DNA from: Streptococcus pneumoniae | GTDB taxonomy: Bacteria > Bacillota > Bacilli > Lactobacillales > Streptococcaceae | Direction: 5' to 3' | DNA: 64,000 nt | Assembly: GCF_001457635.1 (NCBI RefSeq) | Contig: NZ_LN831051.1 | Coordinates: 868,001-932,000 of the forward strand | Shown: positions 9,733 through 19,112 of the stretch, piece after piece | Layout: the number at the start of each line of letters is the position of its first letter | How positions within the stretch are numbered: the first letter of the stretch is position 1 | Made by a program: the position numbers and the translations under genes | The notes under the pieces: generated by a model | What the model was told of the DNA's origin: nothing | Database searches by the model: none | The model's input: the letters and a program-made list of their open reading frames with translations, nothing else

Positions 9733-9839
9733 TATAGTAAATTGAAATAAGATATGAACAACTCTATTAGGAAAGTCAAATTAATTTCTAGAAATGTTTT
9801 AGCAGCTACAGCGTACTATTCCAAACTCAACCAACTATA
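9733..9839 (+). repeat. RUP element, divergent copy (107 bp)
   Basis: Begins TATAGTAAATTGAAATAAG and ends CCAACTATA, exactly the 107 bp RUP length. It has the internal landmarks of this pneumococcal element (GGAAAGTCAAAT, GAAATGTTTTAG, CGTACTATTCC). RUPs are non-autonomous elements thought to be moved by IS630-Spn1 transposase at TA targets. This copy has drifted from the canonical sequence. Confidence 0.78.
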
Positions 9840-10106
9840 TATTTAAAGAAAGAAGAAAGGGAAGTCAACTATTTTCTGTAAATTTTATGAAAAATCCAAA
9901 CAACTTTGATGGTGTATTGTTTTTTTGTTTGGAAATAAATATTCGAGTTAATTTTGGAATGTTTACTAGATTTTGCACTACATGCAAGAGAATACTATCC
10001 TTTTCTAAGATAGAGCAGGACTAAGATACTAACTTAGAAATCCACCTTCCCACTATCCTTCTCCTATAAAAAGTGGTAAAATGGATGAAAGAAAGAAGGA
10101 ACTGAA
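9840..10106. other. Non-coding stretch before pepA
   Basis: AT-rich DNA with no convincing gene. The only signal I see is the sequence TGGTAAAATGG just before the pepA ribosome binding site (GAAGGAAC), which could be an extended -10 box at about 10074-10082. Confidence 0.4.
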
Positions 10107-11171
10107 ATGACAACATTATTTTCAAAAATTAAAGAAGTAACAGAACTTGCTGCAGTCTCAGGTCATGAAGCGCCTGTCCGTGCTTATCTTCGTGAAAAGT
10201 TGACACCGCATGTGGATGAAGTGGTGACAGATGGCTTGGGTGGTATTTTTGGTATCAAACATTCAGAAGCTGTGGATGCACCGCGCGTCTTGGTCGCTTC
10301 TCATATGGACGAAGTTGGTTTTATGGTCAGCGAAATCAAGCCAGATGGTACCTTCCGTGTCGTAGAAATCGGTGGCTGGAACCCCATGGTGGTTAGCAGC
10401 CAACGTTTCAAACTCTTGACTCGTGATGGTCATGAAATTCCTGTGGTTTCAGGTTCTGTTCCTCCGCATTTGACTCGTGGAAAGGGGGGACCAGCCATGC
10501 CAGCCATTGCCGATATCGTTTTTGATGGTGGTTTTGCGGACAAGGCTGAGGCAGAAAGTTTTGGCATCCGTCCTGGTGATACCATCGTACCAGATAGTTC
10601 TGCAATTTTGACAGCCAATGAAAAAAATATCATCTCAAAAGCTTGGGATAACCGCTACGGTGTCCTCATGGTAAGCGAGCTAGTTGAAGCTTTATCAGGT
10701 CAAAAACTCGGCAATGAACTCTATCTGGGTTCTAACGTCCAAGAAGAAGTTGGTCTGCGTGGCGCTCATACCTCTACAACCAAGTTTGACCCAGAAGTCT
10801 TCCTCGCAGTTGATTGCTCACCAGCAGGTGATGTCTACGGTGGTCAAGGCAAGATTGGAGATGGAACCTTGATTCGTTTCTATGATCCAGGTCACTTGCT
10901 TCTCCCAGGGATGAAGGATTTCCTTTTGACAACGGCTGAAGAAGCTGGTATCAAGTACCAATACTACTGTGGTAAAGGCGGAACAGATGCAGGTGCAGCT
11001 CATCTGAAAAATGGTGGTGTCCCATCAACAACTATCGGTGTCTGCGCTCGTTATATCCATTCTCACCAAACCCTCTATGCAATGGATGACTTCCTAGAAG
11101 CGCAAGCTTTCTTACAAGCCTTGGTGAAGAAATTGGATCGTTCAACGGTTGATTTGATTAAACATTATTAA
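10107..11171 (+). CDS. pepA: Glutamyl aminopeptidase PepA (M42 family)
   Basis: A 354-residue cytosolic M42 metallo-aminopeptidase that removes N-terminal acidic residues from peptides. Expected di-metal ligands are visible: the His/Asp of ASHMDEVGF (near 68), the Asp of AWDNRYG (near 182), the catalytic EE of VQEEVGLRG (near 215), the Asp of AVDCSP, and the His of YIHSHQTLYAMDD near the end. M42 enzymes assemble into dodecameric tetrahedra. The start follows GAAAGAAGGAACTGAA. A small protein gene follows after a 12 bp gap. Confidence 0.94.
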   Translation: MTTLFSKIKEVTELAAVSGHEAPVRAYLREKLTPHVDEVVTDGLGGIFGIKHSEAVDAPRVLVASHMDEVGFMVSEIKPDGTFRVVEIGGWNPMVVSSQRFKLLTRDGHEIPVVSGSVPPHLTRGKGGPAMPAIADIVFDGGFADKAEAESFGIRPGDTIVPDSSAILTANEKNIISKAWDNRYGVLMVSELVEALSGQKLGNELYLGSNVQEEVGLRGAHTSTTKFDPEVFLAVDCSPAGDVYGGQGKIGDGTLIRFYDPGHLLLPGMKDFLLTTAEEAGIKYQYYCGKGGTDAGAAHLKNGGVPSTTIGVCARYIHSHQTLYAMDDFLEAQAFLQALVKKLDRSTVDLIKHY

Positions 11172-11183
11172 ACCATAAGGGAG

Positions 11184-11489
11184 GTGGTAGGGATGGTAGA
11201 ACCAAACCTAGAAAGCCTTATAAAAGATCTTTACAATCATGCTCGACATGATTTGAGTGAAGATTTAGTTGCTGCTCTCCTAGAGACTACTAAAAAACTG
11301 CCTACTACAAATGAGCAATTGCAGGCAGTTCGTCTCTCAGGCCTGGTCAATCGTGAATTGCTCCTAAATCCCAAACATCCAGCACCTGAGTTGCTCAACT
11401 TGGCTAGCTTTATCAAAAGAGAAGAAGCCAAGTACAGAGGAACTGCGACTTCTGCGCTTATGTATGAGGAACTCTTTAAAATGCTTTGA
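11184..11489 (+). CDS. Small helical protein, possible bacteriocin (enterocin A-type) immunity protein
   Basis: A 101-residue protein predicted to be all-helical, with no signal peptide or membrane segment. The pattern of leucine-rich helices and the central LLNPKHPAPELLNLASFIKRE segment recall the EntA-type immunity family (four-helix bundles of about 100 residues), but I cannot confirm this without a profile search. It lies 12 bp downstream of pepA behind GGGAGGTGG. The preferred start may be the ATG at 11193 (MVEPNLESL). The stop codon is inside a terminator hairpin. No bacteriocin precursor is visible nearby. Confidence 0.5.
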   Translation: MVGMVEPNLESLIKDLYNHARHDLSEDLVAALLETTKKLPTTNEQLQAVRLSGLVNRELLLNPKHPAPELLNLASFIKREEAKYRGTATSALMYEELFKML

Positions 11490-11516
11490 TTCCATTGTGG
11501 CTCAAAGCATTTTTTA
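11478..11516 (+). terminator. Rho-independent terminator after pepA unit
   Basis: AAAATGCTTTGA pairs with TCAAAGCATTTTTT around a short loop. The stem begins inside the last codons of the small gene at 11184, so the gene end and the terminator are fused. Confidence 0.85.
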
Positions 11517-11517
11517 T

Positions 11518-11691
11518 AAGACCTATCTCGTGAGCGTTCAAATAGTAGTAACAAGGAATCATGAGAAGTCAGCCGAGACCATAGTAGTGAAGAAACTTCT
11601 GTAATGGAAGTGGAGTTAAGTGAGGAATCGTCAAACGGTAGGGGATAGGCTGTTTGAAGGGTGCTACGAAAAAGATAGGGTAAGGTGAAAT
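11518..11691. other. Non-coding stretch with no recognised element
   Basis: Purine-rich sequence on the plus strand. One 25-codon open stretch reads EVSRDHSSEETSVMEVE. This may be a worn remnant of a mobile gene, but it is too short to name. It directly abuts a RUP element. Confidence 0.3.
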
Positions 11692-11887
11692 TATAGCGGG
11701 ATGAAATAAGATATGAACAAATTGATTAGGAAAATCAAATGAATTTATAGAAATCTTTTAGCAGTCATGGCGTCCTATTCTAGTTTCAAAATGCTATAAA
11801 TACGAACAAATTGATTGGGAAATTCAAATCGCTTTCTATCAATGTTTTAGAAGATACAGTGCCCTAGTCCAACTTCAATATACTATA
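11692..11887 (+). repeat. Two tandem RUP-derived elements
   Basis: The first unit (11692-11798) is 107 bp, begins TATAGCGGGATGAAATAAG and ends AATGCTATA. The second continues directly (11799-11887) with ACGAACAAATTGATTGGG and ends CTTCAATATACTATA, but lacks the first 15-18 bp of a normal RUP, as if inserted into, or sharing, the terminal TATA of its neighbour. Both are divergent copies. Confidence 0.72.
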
Positions 11888-12083
11888 AAAGAACAGATGG
11901 AAGCAATTATGATTTACTTCTATCTTTAAAATAAATGATCTGATAGGAAAAATGTGTCCCCTCATAAAAAATAGGATAGTACGGATGGAAGGCTTTTGTA
12001 GACTGGAGGACGAAGGAATTTAGAAACTCTCGTTAAAAGTTAGTTGAGCCGGAGTATGGTGGTGTGAATAATTATCAAAAATT

Positions 12084-12156
12084 ATTTCCAAATCGAAATA
12101 GTTGACAGTTAGAACGATGAGTGTTACAATTATTTTATTCATTTCGACATCGAAAT
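12084..12156 (+). promoter_or_regulatory. Promoter with two MarR-type operators
   Basis: TTGACA (12102-12107) and TACAAT (12125-12130) are separated by 17 bp. The palindrome ATTTCGACATCGAAAT lies at 12141-12156, downstream of the -10 box. A near copy, ATTTCCAAATCGAAAT, lies at 12084-12099, just upstream of the -35 box. This arrangement predicts autorepression of the operon by the MarR protein encoded next. Confidence 0.75.
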
Positions 12157-12170
12157 AAATTGGAGGTGTT

Positions 12171-12614
12171 ATGAAAGATAGTCATTTGCTAGCCCATCAT
12201 ATTCGTTTGTTGAATGGGCGGATTTTTCAAAAGTTACTGAGTCAAGATCCTGAGGCTCTTTATAGGGGTGAACAGGGCAAGATTTTAGCGGTTTTATGGA
12301 ATAGTGAAACTGGCTGCGCAACTGCGACAGATATCGCGCTTGCGACTGGGCTTGCGAATAATACGCTGACGACTATGATAAAAAAGCTAGAGGAACAAAA
12401 GCTTGTAATTGTTAGCCCGTGTGGAAAAGACAAGCGTAAGAAGTATTTAGTTTTAACGGAGTTAGGCAAGTCCCAGAAAGAAGTGGGGCATCGTGTCAGT
12501 CAGAAATTGGATACTATCTTTTACAAAGGATTTTCAGAGGAAGAAATTCACCAATTTGAAGGTTTTCAAGAAAGAATTTTGGCGAATTTGAAAGAGAAGG
12601 GAAATGAGGTTTAG
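12171..12614 (+). CDS. MarR-family transcriptional regulator
   Basis: A 147-residue winged-helix regulator. The recognition region is CATATDIALATGLANNTLTTMIKKLEEQKLV (residues about 45-75), followed by the wing SPCGKDKRKKYLVLT. It is preceded by AATTGGAGGTGTT and is the first gene of an apparent operon with a SnoaL-like protein and an ABC transporter. Two matching palindromes around its own promoter suggest autoregulation. The inducer is unknown; because the transporter downstream resembles EgtUV, a thiol or oxidant signal is plausible, but that is inference. Confidence 0.85.
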   Translation: MKDSHLLAHHIRLLNGRIFQKLLSQDPEALYRGEQGKILAVLWNSETGCATATDIALATGLANNTLTTMIKKLEEQKLVIVSPCGKDKRKKYLVLTELGKSQKEVGHRVSQKLDTIFYKGFSEEEIHQFEGFQERILANLKEKGNEV

Positions 12615-12617
12615 AAT

Positions 12618-13382
12618 ATGTCACAACAAGTGAAAAATGCTCACAACCTATACATCCATGCCATTCAAGACGGACGAGTTGCTGAGGCTCAAGCCCAGTC
12701 TGTAGGGGATACCTATATCCAACATTCGACAGGTGTTCCTGACGGGAAAGAAGGATTTGCAGCCTTCTTTGCAGATTTCTTTGAGCGTCATCCAGAGCGT
12801 CAGATTAAGATTGTCCGCATCATTGAGGATGGCAATCTGGTCTTTGTTCATGTTCATCAATATCTGAATGGTGGAGAAGCTCAATGGGTGACGACGGATA
12901 CTTTCCGTGCGGATGAGAATGGTCGTATTGTTGAGCATTGGGATGTCATTGACTACTATCGAACACCTGAAAATGACCAACTAGATCAAATTTTTGGAGA
13001 TTTTGAAATCAAGGATTTGGACAAGAAAGCAGAAAATAAAAAGCTGGTTCGCCGTTTCTTGACAGAAATTTTCCAAAATGGGGAGCTAGAGCAGTGGAGT
13101 GATTATGTGGCAGACGATTTGATTCAGCATAATCATGAGATTGGACAAGGAAGTGCTGCTTATAAAAACTATGTGGCTGAATATAGTGTCACTTTTGACT
13201 TTGTTTTCCAACTCTTAGGACAAGGAAACTATGTGGTTAGCTATGGTCAGACTCAGATTGATGGCGTTGCTTATGCCCAGTACGATATCTTCCGTTTAGA
13301 GAACGGGAAAATTGTGGAGCATTGGGATAATAAGGAAGTCATGCCTAAGGTAGAAGACTTGACCAATCGAGGGAAGTTTTAA
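12618..13382 (+). CDS. Duplicated SnoaL/NTF2-like protein
   Basis: A 254-residue cytosolic protein made of two NTF2-like cone folds. The first (residues 1-125) contains YIQHSTGVPDGKEGFAAFF and a terminal IVEHWDVIDYYR. The second (130-254) contains LIQHNHEIGQGSAAYKNYV and IVEHWDNKE. The repeated EHWD closing motif shows the internal duplication. SnoaL folds serve as isomerases, hydratases or binding proteins; no substrate can be assigned. It follows the MarR gene by 3 bp and precedes the transporter ATPase by 14 bp, so a role linked to the imported compound is likely. Confidence 0.8.
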   Translation: MSQQVKNAHNLYIHAIQDGRVAEAQAQSVGDTYIQHSTGVPDGKEGFAAFFADFFERHPERQIKIVRIIEDGNLVFVHVHQYLNGGEAQWVTTDTFRADENGRIVEHWDVIDYYRTPENDQLDQIFGDFEIKDLDKKAENKKLVRRFLTEIFQNGELEQWSDYVADDLIQHNHEIGQGSAAYKNYVAEYSVTFDFVFQLLGQGNYVVSYGQTQIDGVAYAQYDIFRLENGKIVEHWDNKEVMPKVEDLTNRGKF

Positions 13383-13396
13383 ATTGAGGACAAAGA

Positions 13397-15638
<2,242 letters not shown>

Positions 15639-15697
15639 TGGGACAGAGACTTTAAACATACTGAATTCAACTTCCTTAAACGACTAGATAAAAGAAT

Positions 15698-15725
15698 GCT
15701 CAGACAATTTCGTCTGGGCTTTTTT
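15698..15725 (+). terminator. Rho-independent terminator after egtU
   Basis: GCTCAGAC and GTCTGGGC form an 8 bp stem around AATTTC, followed by TTTTTT. Confidence 0.9.
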
Positions 15726-15808
15726 GATGTGAGAATGACTGAATGTCACTTAAAATGGAAAGAAAGAGAAAATTTTCATGATTTTCTAAAATTTTACTGT
15801 AAAGACAG

Positions 15809-15836
15809 TTGACTATTCATAAAATAGGTGTATAAT
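15809..15836 (+). promoter_or_regulatory. pnuC promoter
   Basis: TTGACT at 15809-15814, a 16 bp spacer and a consensus TATAAT at 15831-15836. It lies about 145 bp upstream of the pnuC start, leaving room for a structured leader. Confidence 0.75.
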
Positions 15837-15842
15837 ATTTTG

Positions 15843-15979
15843 TGAACTACTTAACAAATAAGAGGTTTCAGCTCATGTCGACTAAGGTTAGAAATCTTGT
15901 GTATAGGCAGTTCATTATCTAATAGAGCGTTGCGTCCGAAAGTCTATCCAGACACGGCTCTTTAAAAACAAAAGGAGAA
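15843..15979 (+). promoter_or_regulatory. Structured pnuC leader, probable NAD+-II (pnuC motif) riboswitch
   Basis: The 135 nt leader contains AACAAATAAGAGGTTTCAGC, then a GGTTAGAAATC segment. An AGAGC/GGCTCTT pair follows, enclosing a GCGTCC...CCAGACAC core close to the ribosome binding site. Streptococcal pnuC leaders are the known home of the NAD+-II class riboswitch, which hides the ribosome binding site when NAD+ is abundant. I assign it by position and these landmarks, not by a covariance search. Confidence 0.6.
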
Positions 15980-15982
15980 ATG

Positions 15983-16789
15983 ATGCATACTTATTTGCAA
16001 AAGAAAATTGAAAATATCAAAACAACCCTAGGTGAAATGTCAGGTGGTTACCGTCGTATGGTTGCGGCTATGGCTGATTTAGGATTTTCAGAAACTATGA
16101 AGGCTATCTGGGATGACCTCTTTGCCCATCGTAGTTTTGCCCAGTGGATTTATTTGCTGGTTTTAGGAAGTTTTCCTCTCTGGCTGGAGTTGGTTTACGA
16201 ACATCGTATTGTTGACTGGATTGGGATGATTTGTAGCTTGACAGGGATTATCTGTGTAATCTTTGTATCGGAAGGTCGAGCAAGTAATTATCTTTTTGGC
16301 TTGATTAACTCTGTTATTTACCTTATTTTGGCCCTACAGAAAGGCTTTTATGGTGAGGTGCTGACGACACTTTACTTCACAGTCATGCAGCCAATTGGAC
16401 TTCTAGTTTGGATTTATCAGGCACAGTTTAAGAAGGAAAAGCAGGAGTTTGTCGCGCGTAAACTGGACGGCAAGGGCTGGACAAAGTATCTTTCCATTAG
16501 TGTGCTTTGGTGGTTGGCCTTTGGCTTCATTTATCAGTCTATTGGTGCCAATCGTCCCTATCGTGATTCAATCACAGATGCAACCAATGGGGTAGGGCAA
16601 ATCCTCATGACAGCTGTTTACCGTGAACAGTGGATATTCTGGGCGGCTACCAATGTTTTTTCAATCTATCTCTGGTGGGGAGAAAGCCTGCAAATTCAAG
16701 GGAAATATCTAATTTATCTTATTAACAGTCTAGTTGGTTGGTATCAATGGAGCAAGGCAGCTAAGCAGAATACTGATTTACTTAACTAG
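15983..16789 (+). CDS. pnuC: Nicotinamide riboside transporter PnuC
   Basis: An integral membrane protein of about 268 residues with roughly seven helices. PnuC proteins facilitate diffusion of nicotinamide riboside, which is then trapped by phosphorylation. Family features include the IVDWIGMICSLTGIICVIFVSEGR and NYLFGLINSVIYLILALQKGFYGE segments and the terminal WWGESLQIQGKYLIYLINSLVGWYQW. Tandem ATG codons occur at 15980 and 15983. GGAG is only 2 bases from the first but 5 from the second, so I favour 15983. Control is probably through the leader riboswitch. Confidence 0.92.
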   Translation: MHTYLQKKIENIKTTLGEMSGGYRRMVAAMADLGFSETMKAIWDDLFAHRSFAQWIYLLVLGSFPLWLELVYEHRIVDWIGMICSLTGIICVIFVSEGRASNYLFGLINSVIYLILALQKGFYGEVLTTLYFTVMQPIGLLVWIYQAQFKKEKQEFVARKLDGKGWTKYLSISVLWWLAFGFIYQSIGANRPYRDSITDATNGVGQILMTAVYREQWIFWAATNVFSIYLWWGESLQIQGKYLIYLINSLVGWYQWSKAAKQNTDLLN

Positions 16790-16866
16790 GAAAAGATGTT
16801 TGAAAGTGCTGTTTTGAGATTTCGATTAAAACAGATATAGTTGATAATCAAGGATTTATAGTATGA

Positions 16867-16893
16867 AAAAGAGGATCGGCGGGTCCTCTTTTG
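16867..16893. terminator. Terminator downstream of pnuC
   Basis: AAAGAGGA pairs with TCCTCTTTT around TCGGCGGG. It lies between pnuC and the convergent sczA gene. Confidence 0.8.
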
Positions 16894-16955
16894 TTGTTGA
16901 AAAGATAAAAAACTCAGTAACCTAGAAATAAGACAACTGAAGCTTTACTCTATAT

Positions 16956-17492
16956 TCAATTTTTAGGAATGAGAAGGTCTAGATAAAATTGGACAACTTC
17001 CTGGTCTGTGAAATCTTGACCTTTTTTGAGCCACCAGGTCAATGTCTCGATAAAGTTGGACATGACCAAGTGTTGGAGGTAAGAAGTAGGCAGATTAGGG
17101 TGGGCTTCTTTTAAATTATCAGCTAGCACGGAATAGACGTGGTGCTCAAGCTCTCTCTGGAGTTGACGGAGGAAGTAGTCATTTTTGGAAAATAGCAGAC
17201 TGGTGATATGGTCTTGGTTTTTATGAAAATGCAGAAAGAGGTGGGCGAGGTAGTCCTCGGTTGAAATGGCTTGCTCTCTTTCAAAAAGATGATGGAAGAG
17301 GTAGCGGCAGAGCTGGTCCAGAAGAAGCTCCTTACTCTCATAGTGACAGTAAAAGGTGGATCGTCCCACATCTGCGAGATCAATGATATCCTGAACAGTA
17401 GTGGCCTCGTAGCCCTTAGCATTCAAAAGTTGTATAAAAGCTTGATAGATGGCTTTTTTGGTTTTGCTGATACGGCGGTCAATGTTAGTCAT
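16956..17492 (-). CDS. sczA: TetR-family regulator SczA
   Basis: A 178-residue TetR-type protein: the N-terminal helix-turn-helix is TKKAIYQAFIQLLNAKGYEATTVQDIIDLADVGRSTFYCHYESKELL (residues about 10-57), followed by a helical ligand-binding and dimerisation domain rich in His and Cys-like ligands. Divergent orientation to czcD matches pneumococcal SczA, which activates czcD in response to zinc and related metals and represses it in their absence. The 130 bp intergenic region contains the palindrome TGAACAAGGTGTTCA, its likely operator. Confidence 0.9.
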   Translation of the reverse strand: MTNIDRRISKTKKAIYQAFIQLLNAKGYEATTVQDIIDLADVGRSTFYCHYESKELLLDQLCRYLFHHLFEREQAISTEDYLAHLFLHFHKNQDHITSLLFSKNDYFLRQLQRELEHHVYSVLADNLKEAHPNLPTSYLQHLVMSNFIETLTWWLKKGQDFTDQEVVQFYLDLLIPKN

Positions 17493-17579
17493 ATGGACAC
17501 TTAAGGCAAATTGTTCAGAACTGAATAAAGCTGACGTTTTGCTTCTATCCTTTCTTTGAGTTTTAGTGGATAATGATAA

Positions 17580-17594
17580 TGAACAAGGTGTTCA
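17580..17594. promoter_or_regulatory. Palindromic operator between sczA and czcD
   Basis: TGAACA-AGG-TGTTCA is a perfect 6+3+6 palindrome 30 bp before the czcD start. Its position between the divergent genes makes it the best candidate SczA site. Confidence 0.65.
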
Positions 17595-17624
17595 TAAATC
17601 TATTATAACAAAGGAATGAGAAAT

Positions 17625-18515
17625 ATGAAGGCAAAATATGCTGTTTGGGTGGCTTTTTTCTTAAATTTGACTTATGCCATTGTTGAGTTTATTGCAGGTG
17701 GAATATTTGGTTCTAGCGCTGTTCTTGCTGACTCTGTGCATGACTTGGGAGATGCGATTGCAATTGGAATATCAGCTTTTTTAGAAACAATCTCCAATCG
17801 TGAAGAAGACAATCAGTACACCTTGGGCTATAAGCGGTTTAGCCTGCTAGGAGCCTTGGTAACAGCTGTGATTCTCGTAACGGGCTCTGTTCTAGTCATT
17901 TTGGAAAATGTCACGAAGATTTTGCATCCGCAACCAGTCAATGATGAGGGGATTCTCTGGTTAGGAATTATTGCGATTACTATCAATCTGTTAGCGAGTC
18001 TGGTGGTTGGTAAGGGAAAGACAAAGAATGAGTCTATTCTGAGTCTGCATTTTCTGGAAGATACGCTAGGGTGGGTAGCTGTTATCCTGATGGCGATTGT
18101 TCTTCGATTTACGGACTGGTATATCCTAGATCCTCTTTTGTCCCTTGTCATTTCTTTCTTTATTCTTTCAAAAGCCCTTCCACGTTTTTGGTCTACACTC
18201 AAGATTTTCTTGGATGCTGTGCCAGAAGGTCTTGATATCAAGCAAGTAAAGAGTGGCCTGGAGCGATTGGACAATGTGGTCAGCCTTAATCAGCTTAATC
18301 TCTGGACTATGGATGCTTTGGAAAAAAATGCCATTGTCCATGTTTGTCTAAAAGAAATGGAACATATGGAAACTTGTAAAGAGTCTATTCGAAATTTCCT
18401 AAAAGATTGTGGTTTTCAAAATATTACCATTGAAATTGATGCTGACCTAGAAACTCACCAAACCCATAAGCGAAAGGTGTGTGACTTGGAACGGAGTTAT
18501 GAGCATCAACATTAG
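17625..18515 (+). CDS. czcD: Cation efflux protein CzcD (Zn/Co, CDF family)
   Basis: A cation diffusion facilitator of about 296 residues with six membrane helices and a cytosolic C-terminal domain. The transport site is in LADSVHDLGDAIAIG (helix 2, HxxxD) and HFLEDTLGW (helix 5), and the tail is His-rich (THQTHKRK, YEHQH). It exports zinc or cobalt in exchange for protons. AGGA is immediately before the ATG at 17616 but 9 bases before the ATG at 17625 (MKAKYAVW), so the latter is the likely start. Regulated by the divergent sczA. Confidence 0.92.
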   Translation: MKAKYAVWVAFFLNLTYAIVEFIAGGIFGSSAVLADSVHDLGDAIAIGISAFLETISNREEDNQYTLGYKRFSLLGALVTAVILVTGSVLVILENVTKILHPQPVNDEGILWLGIIAITINLLASLVVGKGKTKNESILSLHFLEDTLGWVAVILMAIVLRFTDWYILDPLLSLVISFFILSKALPRFWSTLKIFLDAVPEGLDIKQVKSGLERLDNVVSLNQLNLWTMDALEKNAIVHVCLKEMEHMETCKESIRNFLKDCGFQNITIEIDADLETHQTHKRKVCDLERSYEHQH

Positions 18516-18669
18516 AAAAAAGTGAAAAATACTTGGGTACTATCTTATTTGGAATAGAGTAATTTCTTTATTATTTAAATATTTCAAAAATTGGTAAGAG
18601 AAGAGCATTGTATAAACTCCAGATATATGATTGTTAATGATAAAAATTTTTCGATTAGATACAAAATGC

Positions 18670-18700
18670 TTGACTTGGAGTCAACTCAAAGTTATATAAT
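18670..18700 (+). promoter_or_regulatory. MerR-type promoter and NmlR operator
   Basis: TTGACT (18670-18675) and TATAAT (18695-18700) are separated by 19 bp, the over-long spacing typical of MerR activation. The spacer holds the inverted repeat CTTGGAG-TCAA-CTCAAAG (18674-18691). Confidence 0.85.
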
Positions 18701-18758
18701 AAGATAAGTGAGTTAGAATAGCGTGAATTCAGTGAATGAAATGAGAGGAGGTTAGCGT

Positions 18759-19112
18759 GTGAATATTAAATCTGCCAGTGATTTGTTGGGAATTTCAGCG
18801 GATACGATTCGGTATTATGAACGGGTTGGTCTTGTGCCACCGATTACTCGTACTGCTACTGGGATTCGTGATTTTCAAGATCAGGATATCGAAGCGCTGG
18901 AATTTATTAAGTGTTTTCGTTCGGCGGGTGTCTCTGTAGATAGTTTAGTTGACTATATGTCGCTCTACCAAAAGGGAGATGAAACGAGAGAGGAGAGGCT
19001 TGGTATTTTAGAAGAGGAAAAGCAAAAATTAGAGGAGCGCTTGTCTCAGCTACAGACAGCTTTAAATCGTTTAAATCTCAAAATTAAACTTTATAAGGAA
19101 GGAAAATTTTAA
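18759..19112 (+). CDS. nmlR: MerR-family regulator NmlR/AdhR
   Basis: A 117-residue MerR-family activator starting at GTG behind GAGAGGAGG. The N-terminal winged helix reads SASDLLGISADTIRYYERVGLV, followed by a dimerising coiled coil (EERLGILEEEKQKLEERLSQLQ). A single cysteine lies at residue 52 (FIKCFRS). In the pneumococcal regulator of this type Cys52 is reported to sense nitric oxide or aldehyde stress. It lies immediately upstream of adhC (next base after the stop), and both should be driven by the 19 bp spacer promoter. Confidence 0.92.
   Translation: MNIKSASDLLGISADTIRYYERVGLVPPITRTATGIRDFQDQDIEALEFIKCFRSAGVSVDSLVDYMSLYQKGDETREERLGILEEEKQKLEERLSQLQTALNRLNLKIKLYKEGKF

Noticed and set aside
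11540..11690. Possible remnant of a group II intron or reverse-transcriptase gene (EVSRDHSSEETSVMEVE)
   Set aside because: Only about 25 open codons and no catalytic or intron RNA motif could be confirmed by eye.
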